Below, piece by piece: positions 36,650 through 43,628 of a stretch of 64,000 nt of DNA. The position numbers were made by a program, and so were the translations under genes. Positions within the stretch are counted from its first letter, which is position 1; the number at the start of each line of letters is the position of its first letter. The notes beneath the pieces were generated by a model. It did no database searches, was not told where the DNA came from, and saw only the letters and a list, made by a program, of their open reading frames with translations. Source of the DNA: Flagellimonas aequoris (GTDB lineage: Bacteria > Bacteroidota > Bacteroidia > Flavobacteriales > Flavobacteriaceae); assembly GCF_003584165.1 (NCBI RefSeq), contig NZ_QXFJ01000030.1, forward strand, positions 806,001 through 870,000, read 5' to 3'.

Positions 36650-36734
36650 TTTAAAACGTTTAAGAGAATTAATTTTGGGAAGTGTATATCCAATAACGTT
36701 CGCAAAATAATAAAATTATGGCAAAGTCTGCCGT

Positions 36735-37028
36735 CTACAAGGAAATTACACCTTCCACAATGGCCACCTCCTTGTACTTCAAGATCACCTCGTCCGGGTC
36801 TTTCAGGTTCACGGTTATGGATAGGCTGGTATACGTTCCTTTTTTGGACTTTTTGGATTCGATGACCGCTCCAGTATTATCAAAAATGTCATGGATCTGT
36901 GCAATGCGTTCCTCATCGGTAGGAACGATAAATTTATACAGGTAATCGGAAGGCCAAGTGGTATTCTCCAAAAGTTGCTCCCTCAGTCTTTCGTAAAATT
37001 CATCCGTGCTATCCTTCTCCATGCCCAT
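36735..37028 (-). CDS. DUF493 family protein
   Basis: A 97-residue protein like E. coli YbeD: EFYERLREQLLENTTWPSDYLYKFIVPT, a ferredoxin-like alpha-beta core, ending AIVEGVISL. The open frame extends to 37310 but the upstream part is the reverse strand of the NTPase gene, so the ATG at 37028 is used. The gene diverges from the NTPase gene; their starts are about 80 bp apart. The family may be a small regulatory or ACT-like fold; the function is not known. Confidence 0.88.
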   Translation of the reverse strand: MGMEKDSTDEFYERLREQLLENTTWPSDYLYKFIVPTDEERIAQIHDIFDNTGAVIESKKSKKGTYTSLSITVNLKDPDEVILKYKEVAIVEGVISL

Positions 37029-37110
37029 ATTTTTTACAAATATAGGGTTTAACCGACAATTTTTTTTCCTTGGGGCTATTTCATTACTTTGTACCGTTAA
37101 AATAAAACGT

Positions 37111-37674
37111 TTGGGCAAGAACAAGGTTGTGATCACCGGAGCTCCGGGAACGGGTAAGACCTCAATCGTGAACGGGTTGGAGAGCAAGGGATTCCATTGC
37201 TTCCATGAAATCATACGTGATATGACCTCCAAGGCCAAGCAAGAGGGCAATGAAGGTGTTTTTGTGAGCAACCCCTTGGTCTTTGTAGAGGATGCACACC
37301 AGTTCAACATGGACCTGCTGCAAGGCCGGACAGCCCATTACAAGCAATCGCTCAAAACCGATGTGCCCATCAGTTTTTTTGACCGTGGCATCCCGGATGT
37401 TTTGGCCTATATGGATTTCTTCGGACAGGCCTATGATGATGAATTTATGGCCTACTGCGAGATCCATCGCTACGATTCGGTTTTCATTGTTCCTCCTTGG
37501 GAGGAAATCTATATTTCGGACAATGAAAGATTGGAAACCTTCGAAGAAGCAGAAAAAATACATCTGGCCTTAATGGCCACCTATACCCAATTTGGCTATA
37601 ACCCCATTGAAGTGCCAAAAGATGAAGTCCACAAGCGGATTGATTTTATTTTGGAAACACTTAATACCATTTAG
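37111..37674 (+). CDS. P-loop NTPase / small-molecule kinase-like protein
   Basis: About 187 residues. Walker A is VVITGAPGTGKTSIV right at the N-terminus, then FFDRGIPDVLAYMDFF and an aspartate-containing VIFIVPPW-type strand (VFIVPPWEEIY), placing it with AAA_28-like predicted ATPases/kinases. There is no ATG in a suitable place; TTG at 37111 gives MGKNKVVITGAP, the usual N-terminus of such proteins, 18 nt after a TACTTTG promoter-like box. The longer frame would overlap the divergent DUF493 gene. The stop overlaps the recQ GTG by one base. Confidence 0.8.
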   Translation: MGKNKVVITGAPGTGKTSIVNGLESKGFHCFHEIIRDMTSKAKQEGNEGVFVSNPLVFVEDAHQFNMDLLQGRTAHYKQSLKTDVPISFFDRGIPDVLAYMDFFGQAYDDEFMAYCEIHRYDSVFIVPPWEEIYISDNERLETFEEAEKIHLALMATYTQFGYNPIEVPKDEVHKRIDFILETLNTI

Positions 37675-39566
37675 TGCAAAAGGATATAAAAGGCATTTTA
37701 CAGGAATACTGGGGACACCACAATTTTAGGGGCTCCCAGCAAGCCATTATCGATACCGTTCTTTCGGGCCGGGATGTTTTGGCATTGATGCCCACCGGTG
37801 GTGGAAAATCCATTTGCTATCAGGTGCCAGCCCTGGCAAAAGAAGGGCTCTGTATTGTGGTATCACCTTTAGTGGCATTGATCCAAGACCAGGTAGCGCA
37901 ATTAAAGAAAAAGGGAATCAAGGCCATTGCGCTTACCGGGGGGATTCCTTTTGATGGACTCAACAATCTTTTGGACAATTGCCTGTACGGCAACTATAAA
38001 TTTCTATACCTGTCGCCCGAACGATTGCAGCAAAGCTTGGTTCAGGAACGCATACAGGAAATGGATGTGAACCTTATCGCCATAGATGAGGCACACTGTA
38101 TTTCGCAATGGGGAAATGATTTCAGGCCTGCGTATTTAAGTTGTTCCATCCTCAGGGAATTAATCCCCAACATACCTGTGATAGCCCTGACAGCAACGGC
38201 CACGCCTAGAGTTGTGGAAGACATTCTTGAGAACCTGAAATTGGAAAACGCACAAATCTTCAAGGATTCCTTTACACGTTCCAATCTTATATTTAAGGTA
38301 AAGCGCACAGAGGACAAGCTTTTTCAGCTTAAAAAATATGTGGGCAAGATTTCTGGGAGTACCATTGTCTATGTCCGCTCCCGAAAAATGTCCGTTTCGC
38401 TTTCCAAGTTTTTAAATGAAAGCGGATTTTCCGCCACGTATTTTCATGGGGGCATGAACAAATCCGAGAAGGAGGAAAAACTCAACCTTTGGTTGAACGA
38501 TGAAATCCGGATTATTGTGGCCACCAATGCTTTTGGCATGGGGGTAGATAAACCCGATGTCCGTTTAGTGATCCATTATCAAATACCGGATAGTTTGGAA
38601 AGTTATTACCAAGAGGCAGGAAGGGCAGGAAGGGATGGTCAACCCTCAACAGCCATGGTGCTGACATCCATGGAAGATAAACAACGGGCAGAACAACAAT
38701 TCCTTTCCTCCTTGCCCGATGTGGCTTTCGTGAAAAAGATATATTCCAAACTGAACAATTTTTTCCAGATTTCGTACGGGGAATGGGTAGAGGAACCCCT
38801 CTCCTTCAAGTTCAATGAATTTTGCAAGCGATACGAACTGGAACCGAATTTGGCCTTCAATGCACTGCGTACCCTGGACCAAAACTCGGTACTGACGATC
38901 ACGGAAAATTTCAAGGAAAAGAACACCCTTAAATTCGTGGCCTCCAAAGCAGGCATTTTTGAGTATTTGGACCGAAACCGCACTACCGCCCCGATCATAC
39001 AGACCATTCTACGCACCTATGGTGGAATCACCGAATATGATACCAAAATAGACCTTCATCTGCTATCCAAGAAGACAGGGAAAAGCGAAAATAAACTCAA
39101 AAAAATATTGCTTCAACTTTTGGAAGATGGTATTGTGGTATACCAAAACAGCACCAGTGATCTGGAAATTACTTTTTTGGTTCCCAGGGAAGACGACCAT
39201 ACCATCAACCCTTTTGCCAAAAAAATAAAGGATTTCAACAACATCAAACAGAGCAATATGGCAGCCATGTTGGGCTATATTGACAACACCAAAATATGCC
39301 GTAGCATTTATCTGTTACATTATTTTGGCGAAAAATCCGCTGAAAAATGTGGTACGTGCGATATTTGCACCAAGAATTCCAAAAAGGCCTCCCATCTTAA
39401 TTTGGGAGAAAAAATCTTGGAACTCCTGACCCTTGCCCCGCATACCTCCAGACAACTGGAAAAAGCAACGGGTGCTGATGAAAAAGAACTTTTAAAAACA
39501 CTGCAGGGATTGCTTGAAGATGAAGTAATCACTATAAATTCCAGAAATGAGTATAGTAAAGAATAG
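37674..39566 (+). CDS. recQ: RecQ family ATP-dependent DNA helicase
   Basis: This 630-residue superfamily 2 helicase has motif 0/I FRGSQQAIIDTVLSGRDVLALMPTGGGKSICYQ, motif II DEAH (IAIDEAHCISQWGNDF), motif III ALTATAT, and motifs V/VI ATNAFGMGVDKPDVR...QEAGRAGRDG. Later it has a zinc-binding RQC part with C-x2-C ligands (CGTCDICTKN) and a C-terminal helical region. It unwinds DNA 3' to 5' in recombination repair. It starts with GTG, sharing one base with the upstream stop (TAGTG), and overlaps fmt by 20 bp. Confidence 0.95.
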   Translation: MQKDIKGILQEYWGHHNFRGSQQAIIDTVLSGRDVLALMPTGGGKSICYQVPALAKEGLCIVVSPLVALIQDQVAQLKKKGIKAIALTGGIPFDGLNNLLDNCLYGNYKFLYLSPERLQQSLVQERIQEMDVNLIAIDEAHCISQWGNDFRPAYLSCSILRELIPNIPVIALTATATPRVVEDILENLKLENAQIFKDSFTRSNLIFKVKRTEDKLFQLKKYVGKISGSTIVYVRSRKMSVSLSKFLNESGFSATYFHGGMNKSEKEEKLNLWLNDEIRIIVATNAFGMGVDKPDVRLVIHYQIPDSLESYYQEAGRAGRDGQPSTAMVLTSMEDKQRAEQQFLSSLPDVAFVKKIYSKLNNFFQISYGEWVEEPLSFKFNEFCKRYELEPNLAFNALRTLDQNSVLTITENFKEKNTLKFVASKAGIFEYLDRNRTTAPIIQTILRTYGGITEYDTKIDLHLLSKKTGKSENKLKKILLQLLEDGIVVYQNSTSDLEITFLVPREDDHTINPFAKKIKDFNNIKQSNMAAMLGYIDNTKICRSIYLLHYFGEKSAEKCGTCDICTKNSKKASHLNLGEKILELLTLAPHTSRQLEKATGADEKELLKTLQGLLEDEVITINSRNEYSKE

Positions 39567-40509
39567 TGCGCTTCGTATCGTATTTATGGGAACTCCCGAC
39601 TTTGCCGTTGGAAGTCTGAAACATATTTTGGAAGCTGGCCTGGAAGTGGTCGGCGTAATCACTGCCCCGGATCGACCTGCTGGTAGGGGCCGAAAAGTTC
39701 AGGAGTCCGCCGTAAAGCAATTCGCCGTGGAACATCACCTAAAAGTTTTACAGCCCACCAATCTTAAGGATGATAATTTTTGGAGGGAACTCAAAGACCT
39801 GAAAGCCAATCTTCAAGTGGTGGTCGCCTTTAGAATGTTGCCCAAAGAGGTTTGGCAAATGCCCGAATATGGCACTTTTAATCTCCATGCCTCCCTCCTT
39901 CCCCAATATCGTGGGGCAGCCCCCATCAATTGGGCTATCATCAACGGGGAGACTGAAACCGGGGTCACTACCTTTTATATAGATGAAAAAATAGACACCG
40001 GAAACATCATCCTTCAGCAAAAAGAAAAAATCTTGTTAGAGGACAATGTTGGAGATCTACATGATAGGTTGATGGAAACGGGAGCCAAGCTCGTAGTGGA
40101 AACCTGTAAACTGATCGGGCAAGGTTCCGTGGAGCTTAAAGCCCAACAAGAAAGTGCGGATCTAAAACCGGCACCCAAAATACATAAGGAAACCTGCGAG
40201 ATCGACTGGAACCATTCCATGAAGGCCATTTACGACCATATTCGTGGCCTCAGTCCCTACCCTGGTGCATGGACTACCTTGGTCCAAGGGGACAAAGAGG
40301 AACAAATCAAAATATTCGCCACCCAAATGGAAAGCGAGAACCATAACTATAACGTTGGAACACTGGTAGTCGACAAAAAATCCATCAAAGTGGCGGTGAA
40401 AAATGGGTTCATTCAACTCACGGAATTACAACTTCCCGGAAAACGGCGAATGAAAGTGAACGAGGTTTTGAACGGGTTGAAGCTTGAAGAAGGGGTCTAC
40501 CTCCGTTAA
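39547..40509 (+). CDS. fmt: methionyl-tRNA formyltransferase
   Basis: A 320-residue enzyme that formylates initiator Met-tRNA using 10-formyl-THF. N-terminal RIVFMGTPDFAVGSLKHI, the catalytic region FNLHASLLPQYRGAAPINWAIINGETETGVT (with Asn, His and downstream Asp) and the C-terminal tRNA-binding barrel are all present at normal length. It overlaps recQ by 20 bp, so it is translated from the recQ operon. There is no terminator before the HU region. Confidence 0.96.
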   Translation: MSIVKNSALRIVFMGTPDFAVGSLKHILEAGLEVVGVITAPDRPAGRGRKVQESAVKQFAVEHHLKVLQPTNLKDDNFWRELKDLKANLQVVVAFRMLPKEVWQMPEYGTFNLHASLLPQYRGAAPINWAIINGETETGVTTFYIDEKIDTGNIILQQKEKILLEDNVGDLHDRLMETGAKLVVETCKLIGQGSVELKAQQESADLKPAPKIHKETCEIDWNHSMKAIYDHIRGLSPYPGAWTTLVQGDKEEQIKIFATQMESENHNYNVGTLVVDKKSIKVAVKNGFIQLTELQLPGKRRMKVNEVLNGLKLEEGVYLR

Positions 40510-40557
40510 TCCCTTGCTATGAGTGGGCTGGCAAAATGTTGTCGTTTTTTTCCGACT

Positions 40558-40588
40558 TTATCAACAAACGTTTGAAGTTATCAACAAA
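40558..40588 (+). repeat. paired DnaA-box-like repeats upstream of the HU gene
   Basis: Two direct copies of TTATCAACAAA (40558-40568 and 40578-40588) lie 20 bp apart and flank the perfect palindrome CAAACGTTTG (40565-40574). TTATCAACA differs from the DnaA box consensus TTATCCACA by one base. They lie just upstream of the HU promoter. Confidence 0.45.
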
Positions 40589-40612
40589 AAGCCCGATTTC
40601 CCTAGGTTTTAC

Positions 40613-40642
40613 TTGCGTTACTGGCAAATCCGTATAAATTTG
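40613..40642 (+). promoter_or_regulatory. promoter of the HU gene
   Basis: TTG (40613-40615), a 19-nt spacer and TAAATTTG (40635-40642) form a textbook Bacteroidota promoter. Transcription would start near 40648, leaving about 40 nt of AT-rich leader before the ATG. Confidence 0.75.
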
Positions 40643-40686
40643 TTCAGCATTAAAATTATTTTAACAACAATTAATTTAATTCCATT

Positions 40687-40959
40687 ATGAACAAAACAGA
40701 ATTAATCGATGCTATGGCAGCTGATGCTGGCATCACTAAGGCAGCAGCTAAAAAAGCATTGGAATCTTTCTTGGGAAATGTAGAGGGATCACTTAAAAAA
40801 GGAAACAGGGTTTCCTTGGTAGGTTTTGGTTCTTGGTCAGTTTCCAAAAGAAGTGCCAGAGAAGGTAGAAACCCTCAGACTGGTAAGACCATCAAGATTG
40901 CTGCCAAGAACGTTGTAAAGTTCAAAGCAGGTGCTGAATTGAGCGGTGCAGTAAACTAA
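40687..40959 (+). CDS. HU family DNA-binding protein
   Basis: A 90-residue HU/IHF protein: MNKTELIDAMAADAGITKAAAKKALESF dimerisation helices, then GFGSWSVSKRSAREGRNPQTGKTIKI, the beta-arm with the conserved RNPQTG tip. It bends and compacts DNA as a dimer. It has its own strong promoter and terminator, so it is a single-gene unit. The start of the frame is fixed by MNKTEL. Confidence 0.97.
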   Translation: MNKTELIDAMAADAGITKAAAKKALESFLGNVEGSLKKGNRVSLVGFGSWSVSKRSAREGRNPQTGKTIKIAAKNVVKFKAGAELSGAVN

Positions 40960-40981
40960 TCAATTATTTTTAGAATATATG

Positions 40982-41006
40982 AAAGCACTTCCTCGGGAGT
41001 GCTTTT
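40982..41006 (+). terminator. intrinsic terminator of the HU gene
   Basis: The stem AAAGCACT / AGTGCTTT (loop TCCTCGGG) is followed by a T-run. It shows that the open frame starting at 40979 is not the real start of the downstream YqgE gene. Confidence 0.85.
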
Positions 41007-41074
41007 TTCATTTAATAGGGTTTTGGTTTTTTGGAAATATTGTATATTATGTTAAATTTAAAAACAAGAATCCT

Positions 41075-41641
41075 ATGAAAATGGTGAGCCATCAACCAGA
41101 AAAGGGGAAATTGCTTGTTGCGGAACCTTCGCTTACCGGGGATGTATCCTTCAACAGGTCCGTGGTGCTACTGGCTGAACACAACCATGAAGGGTCCGTG
41201 GGGTTCATTCTGAACAAACCGCTGGACTATACCATCTGTGATCTTGTTACCGAAATCAAAATCCCTTTTCAAGTTTTCAACGGAGGGCCTGTGGAGCAGG
41301 ACAACCTCTATTTCATCCACAAAGTACCTAACCTTATTGAAAACAGTGTTGAAATATCCGATGGTATTTTCTGGGGAGGCGATTTTGAAAAAACCGTTGA
41401 GCTCATCAACAATGAGGTCATTACCGAACAGGATATTCGCTTCTTCCTAGGATATTCGGGTTGGGGCTCACAACAACTGGATCAAGAACTCTCTTCCAAA
41501 TCCTGGGTGGTGGTACAGAACGAATACGAAAGCGGGATTCTTGAAAAATCTTCCATTGCCTTCTGGAAAGAAAAAATGGTAGAACTTGGAGGCGACTATC
41601 TTTTGTGGTCCAATGCCCCTGAAAATCCCTCTCTTAACTAG
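41075..41641 (+). CDS. YqgE/AlgH family protein
   Basis: About 188 residues: KGKLLVAEPSLTGDVSFNRSVVLLAEHNHEGSVGFILNKPL is the YqgE/AlgH hallmark, followed by FNGGPVEQDNLYFIHK and RFFLGYSGWGSQQLDQEL. The family is conserved but its role is unresolved (linked to transcriptional regulation in older literature). ATG 41075 is chosen over the longer frame, which runs through the HU terminator; ATG 41081 is also possible. It ends overlapping the convergent class IV aminotransferase gene by 8 bp. Confidence 0.92.
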   Translation: MKMVSHQPEKGKLLVAEPSLTGDVSFNRSVVLLAEHNHEGSVGFILNKPLDYTICDLVTEIKIPFQVFNGGPVEQDNLYFIHKVPNLIENSVEISDGIFWGGDFEKTVELINNEVITEQDIRFFLGYSGWGSQQLDQELSSKSWVVVQNEYESGILEKSSIAFWKEKMVELGGDYLLWSNAPENPSLN

Positions 41642-42488
41642 TTTGGGCCAATCTGGCCTTTGCGTTCAGTTTTCCCACTAGGCCTTTGGCCACTGTATTT
41701 CCAAATTCTTTTTTTCTGTATTTGCTTATGGGTTGTATACCCTGTATGCTGTTGGTGATGAACATCTCATCCGCTTTTTGGAGTTCGAATGGTGAAATGG
41801 ATTCTTCCAAAAGTTCCCATTCTTCACTGGCGGATATGATTTCCATGAGTTTTTTTCGAATAATCCCATCCAAACAACCATCTGACAAAGGCGGGGTTTT
41901 GATCTGATTTCCCTTGACCACAAAAAGATTACCATTGATGGCCTCCACTACCTGCTTGTCCGTATTCACCAACAAACAATTGGCATAACCGTTTTCTTTG
42001 GAGAATACACTGGCGACCACATGCAATGCCTTATTGCTGGTTTTAAGGTTGGACAACATATCCTTGTTCACGTAAAAATCCTTGAAGAGTTCTACTTCGT
42101 AAGGGCTATCATCCATAAGATAAAAGGGAGACCCCAAGGTAGAAGTTTCTATCACATAGGAAACATCGTTGGTGGCAGGGGTATACAATCCTCCATCCTT
42201 TCGGAAAACGGTCAATCTTACCCTAGCGGCTCCCGCATCCTGGTCATTGACGGAAATGGTCTTTTTGATTTCCTCCTCCAAAAACTCCAACGTAAACTCC
42301 ATGGGGATTTCCATCCTAAGTATACGCATGGAGGCCATCAAGCGAAAGTAATGGTCTTCCCAAAAAAAGAGGGTTCCATTCACACAGCGAAGGGTTTCAA
42401 AAAGGGCGTCACCATATTTTAGACCCCTATTGTCCGCTGTCAAAATCTCCTTTTCCTGGGGAAAAAGTGTACCGTTGAAATTAATCAT
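41634..42488 (-). CDS. class IV aminotransferase (aminodeoxychorismate lyase / branched-chain type)
   Basis: A 284-residue PLP enzyme of fold type IV. NRGLKYGDALFETLRCVNG places the substrate-side Arg/Tyr loop, the PLP Lys is in LKTSNKALHVVAS, and the cofactor phosphate site is SDGCLDGIIRKKL with EMFITNSIQGIQPI. Candidate activities are 4-amino-4-deoxychorismate lyase (PabC, folate) and branched-chain or D-amino acid transamination; sequence reading cannot choose. It is a single gene between YqgE and the START-like gene. Confidence 0.88.
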   Translation of the reverse strand: MINFNGTLFPQEKEILTADNRGLKYGDALFETLRCVNGTLFFWEDHYFRLMASMRILRMEIPMEFTLEFLEEEIKKTISVNDQDAGAARVRLTVFRKDGGLYTPATNDVSYVIETSTLGSPFYLMDDSPYEVELFKDFYVNKDMLSNLKTSNKALHVVASVFSKENGYANCLLVNTDKQVVEAINGNLFVVKGNQIKTPPLSDGCLDGIIRKKLMEIISASEEWELLEESISPFELQKADEMFITNSIQGIQPISKYRKKEFGNTVAKGLVGKLNAKARLAQTS

Positions 42489-42541
42489 AAAAAAATCCCG
42501 ATTTTATCGGGACCAAATATACGGCATCCTTTACAATCGTT

Positions 42542-42925
42542 CTATCTAGAGCCCAATACCTGTTTGAGATCGGAAACTTGGTTTTCCCAAAGCATTTTTG
42601 CCTCATCTACCTCGTCATCCTCGGCAAAATCCGTGATGAACAAAGAAACATCCTTGGTGATTTCATCCACAATAATGCGCATTTCGAAAAAAGAACCGTC
42701 TTCATTTTCGGTCCAGGCGAATTTTACGAACTCTTCACTCTTGCGTTTGAGCATTTTGGCCTTCTCCTCCGAACCGTTCCAAATAAAAGTGAAGGTTTCA
42801 CCGCGTGAGTTTACATTATCGGCGTACCATTCTGACAGTCCTGAGGGGGTGGAAATATATTGGTAAAGTAACTGAGGCGAAGCGTGTATCACGAACTCCA
42901 TTTCAAATTTAACCTTATCATTCAT
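42542..42925 (-). CDS. START-like domain protein
   Basis: About 127 residues: KFEMEFVIHASPQLLYQYISTPSGLSEWYADNVNSRG and the acidic C-terminal helix (DEVDEAKMLWENQVSDLKQVLG) define the small START-like family seen next to class IV aminotransferases in Bacteroidota. The longer open frame to 43024 would run through the tRNA promoter, so the ATG at 42925 is used. The ligand is unknown. This is the last core-genome gene before the integrated element. Confidence 0.9.
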   Translation of the reverse strand: MNDKVKFEMEFVIHASPQLLYQYISTPSGLSEWYADNVNSRGETFTFIWNGSEEKAKMLKRKSEEFVKFAWTENEDGSFFEMRIIVDEITKDVSLFITDFAEDDEVDEAKMLWENQVSDLKQVLGSR

Positions 42926-43012
42926 TATAGCATTCAATTTATCCTTTTCAACATTTGATATAGTTTGGGAAGATAAAAAAATAAATGTCAAATAATAAAT
43001 TAATCCCGAATT

Positions 43013-43043
43013 TTGATTCAGCAAAAATTAAACTATATATTTG
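43013..43043 (+). promoter_or_regulatory. host promoter of the tRNA-Met locus
   Basis: TTG (43013-43015), 20 nt, then TATATTTG (43036-43043). It reads into the broken tRNA-Met copy 20 nt downstream and then into the intact copy, so it probably drives both. Confidence 0.7.
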
Positions 43044-43063
43044 CACCCGCTTAACAAAACCAT

Positions 43064-43107
43064 GGCGAGGTAGCTCAGCTGGTTAGAGCGTCGGATTCAT
43101 AACCCGG
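43064..43107 (+). pseudogene. truncated tRNA-Met (5' half), left attachment site of the element
   Basis: GGCGAGG acceptor 5' strand, D arm (GCTC/GAGC) and the anticodon-arm start TCGGATTCATAACCC match tRNA-Met, but after the CCCGG-like part the sequence changes to GGGGACAAAATTG, so the variable loop, T arm and acceptor 3' strand are missing. It shares the 13-nt core GGATTCATAACCC with the intact copy. The most likely reading is the host gene's 5' half left by integration in the anticodon arm. Confidence 0.75.
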
Positions 43108-43134
43108 GGACAAAATTGAAATATTGTAGTAAAT

Positions 43135-43208
43135 GGCGAGGTAGCTCAGGTGGTTAGAGCGTTGGATTCATAACCCAGAGGTCGGGGGTTCAAGTCCCCC
43201 TCTCGCTA
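43135..43208 (+). tRNA. tRNA-Met (anticodon CAT), probably element-borne replacement
   Basis: A complete 74-nt cloverleaf: acceptor GGCGAGG/TCTCGCT, D arm GCTC/GAGC, anticodon loop TTCATAA, T arm GGGGG-TTCAAGT-CCCCC. It differs from the truncated copy at two positions (G for C in the D loop, T for C in the anticodon stem) and has no promoter of its own in the 27 nt between the copies. CCA is not encoded. CAT could also be read as initiator or Ile2; the structure fits elongator Met. Confidence 0.92.
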
Positions 43209-43222
43209 CTTTTTGATGATAA

Positions 43223-43250
43223 AAAACCCAAGATGAAAATCTTGGGTTTT
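43223..43250 (+). terminator. terminator after tRNA-Met
   Basis: The stem AAAACCCAAGAT / ATCTTGGGTTTT lies 14 nt after the tRNA 3' end and is followed by a run of T. It can act in both directions. Confidence 0.85.
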
Positions 43251-43257
43251 TTTGTTA

Positions 43258-43291
43258 GGTAAAACATAGGTAAAACATTTTGGTGTTTTAC
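43258..43291 (+). repeat. GTAAAACA direct and inverted repeats just inside the element
   Basis: GGTAAAACA occurs twice in direct order (43258-43277). The second copy also forms a perfect inverted repeat, GTAAAACA (43270-43277) / TGTTTTAC (43284-43291), spacer 6. Its place 50-80 bp from the crossover suggests integrase arm-type sites. From 43292 to 43628 I see only AT-rich sequence with no supportable gene. Confidence 0.4.
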
Positions 43292-43628
43292 TTGTCTATT
43301 ACTAACGAGTCAATTCAAGACTCAATTATTGTTATTCTTTATGTAAATAATGATGAGTGGCTATTTTACTCTATACGAAAGGTGCATTTGTAAAGAGTTT
43401 TAGTTTTATATCTCAATTTTTTTAGTCTAGGTCTGATGTGTAACTGGGGTTTTATTCTGTAGAAGGAATTATATCTTGCGAGCTTTAGATATTTTGATTG
43501 GAAATTTTCATTTGATATAAAGGATAAGTCTGCATTAAAACTAGACTTATCTATGATTAGCAACCTAATATAAACTTTAAACCGATAAGGCTTGGCAAGT
43601 AAATTGGCCGAAATATCGCTCTTATCAA

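Noticed and set aside
36735-37310. 191-residue version of the DUF493 protein
   Set aside because: The part beyond 37028 is the reverse strand of the NTPase gene.
40979-41074. N-terminal extension of YqgE
   Set aside because: It runs through the HU terminator stem-loop.
43366-43563. 65-residue minus-strand frame just inside the element
   Set aside because: No start context, no motif, composition of non-coding AT-rich sequence.
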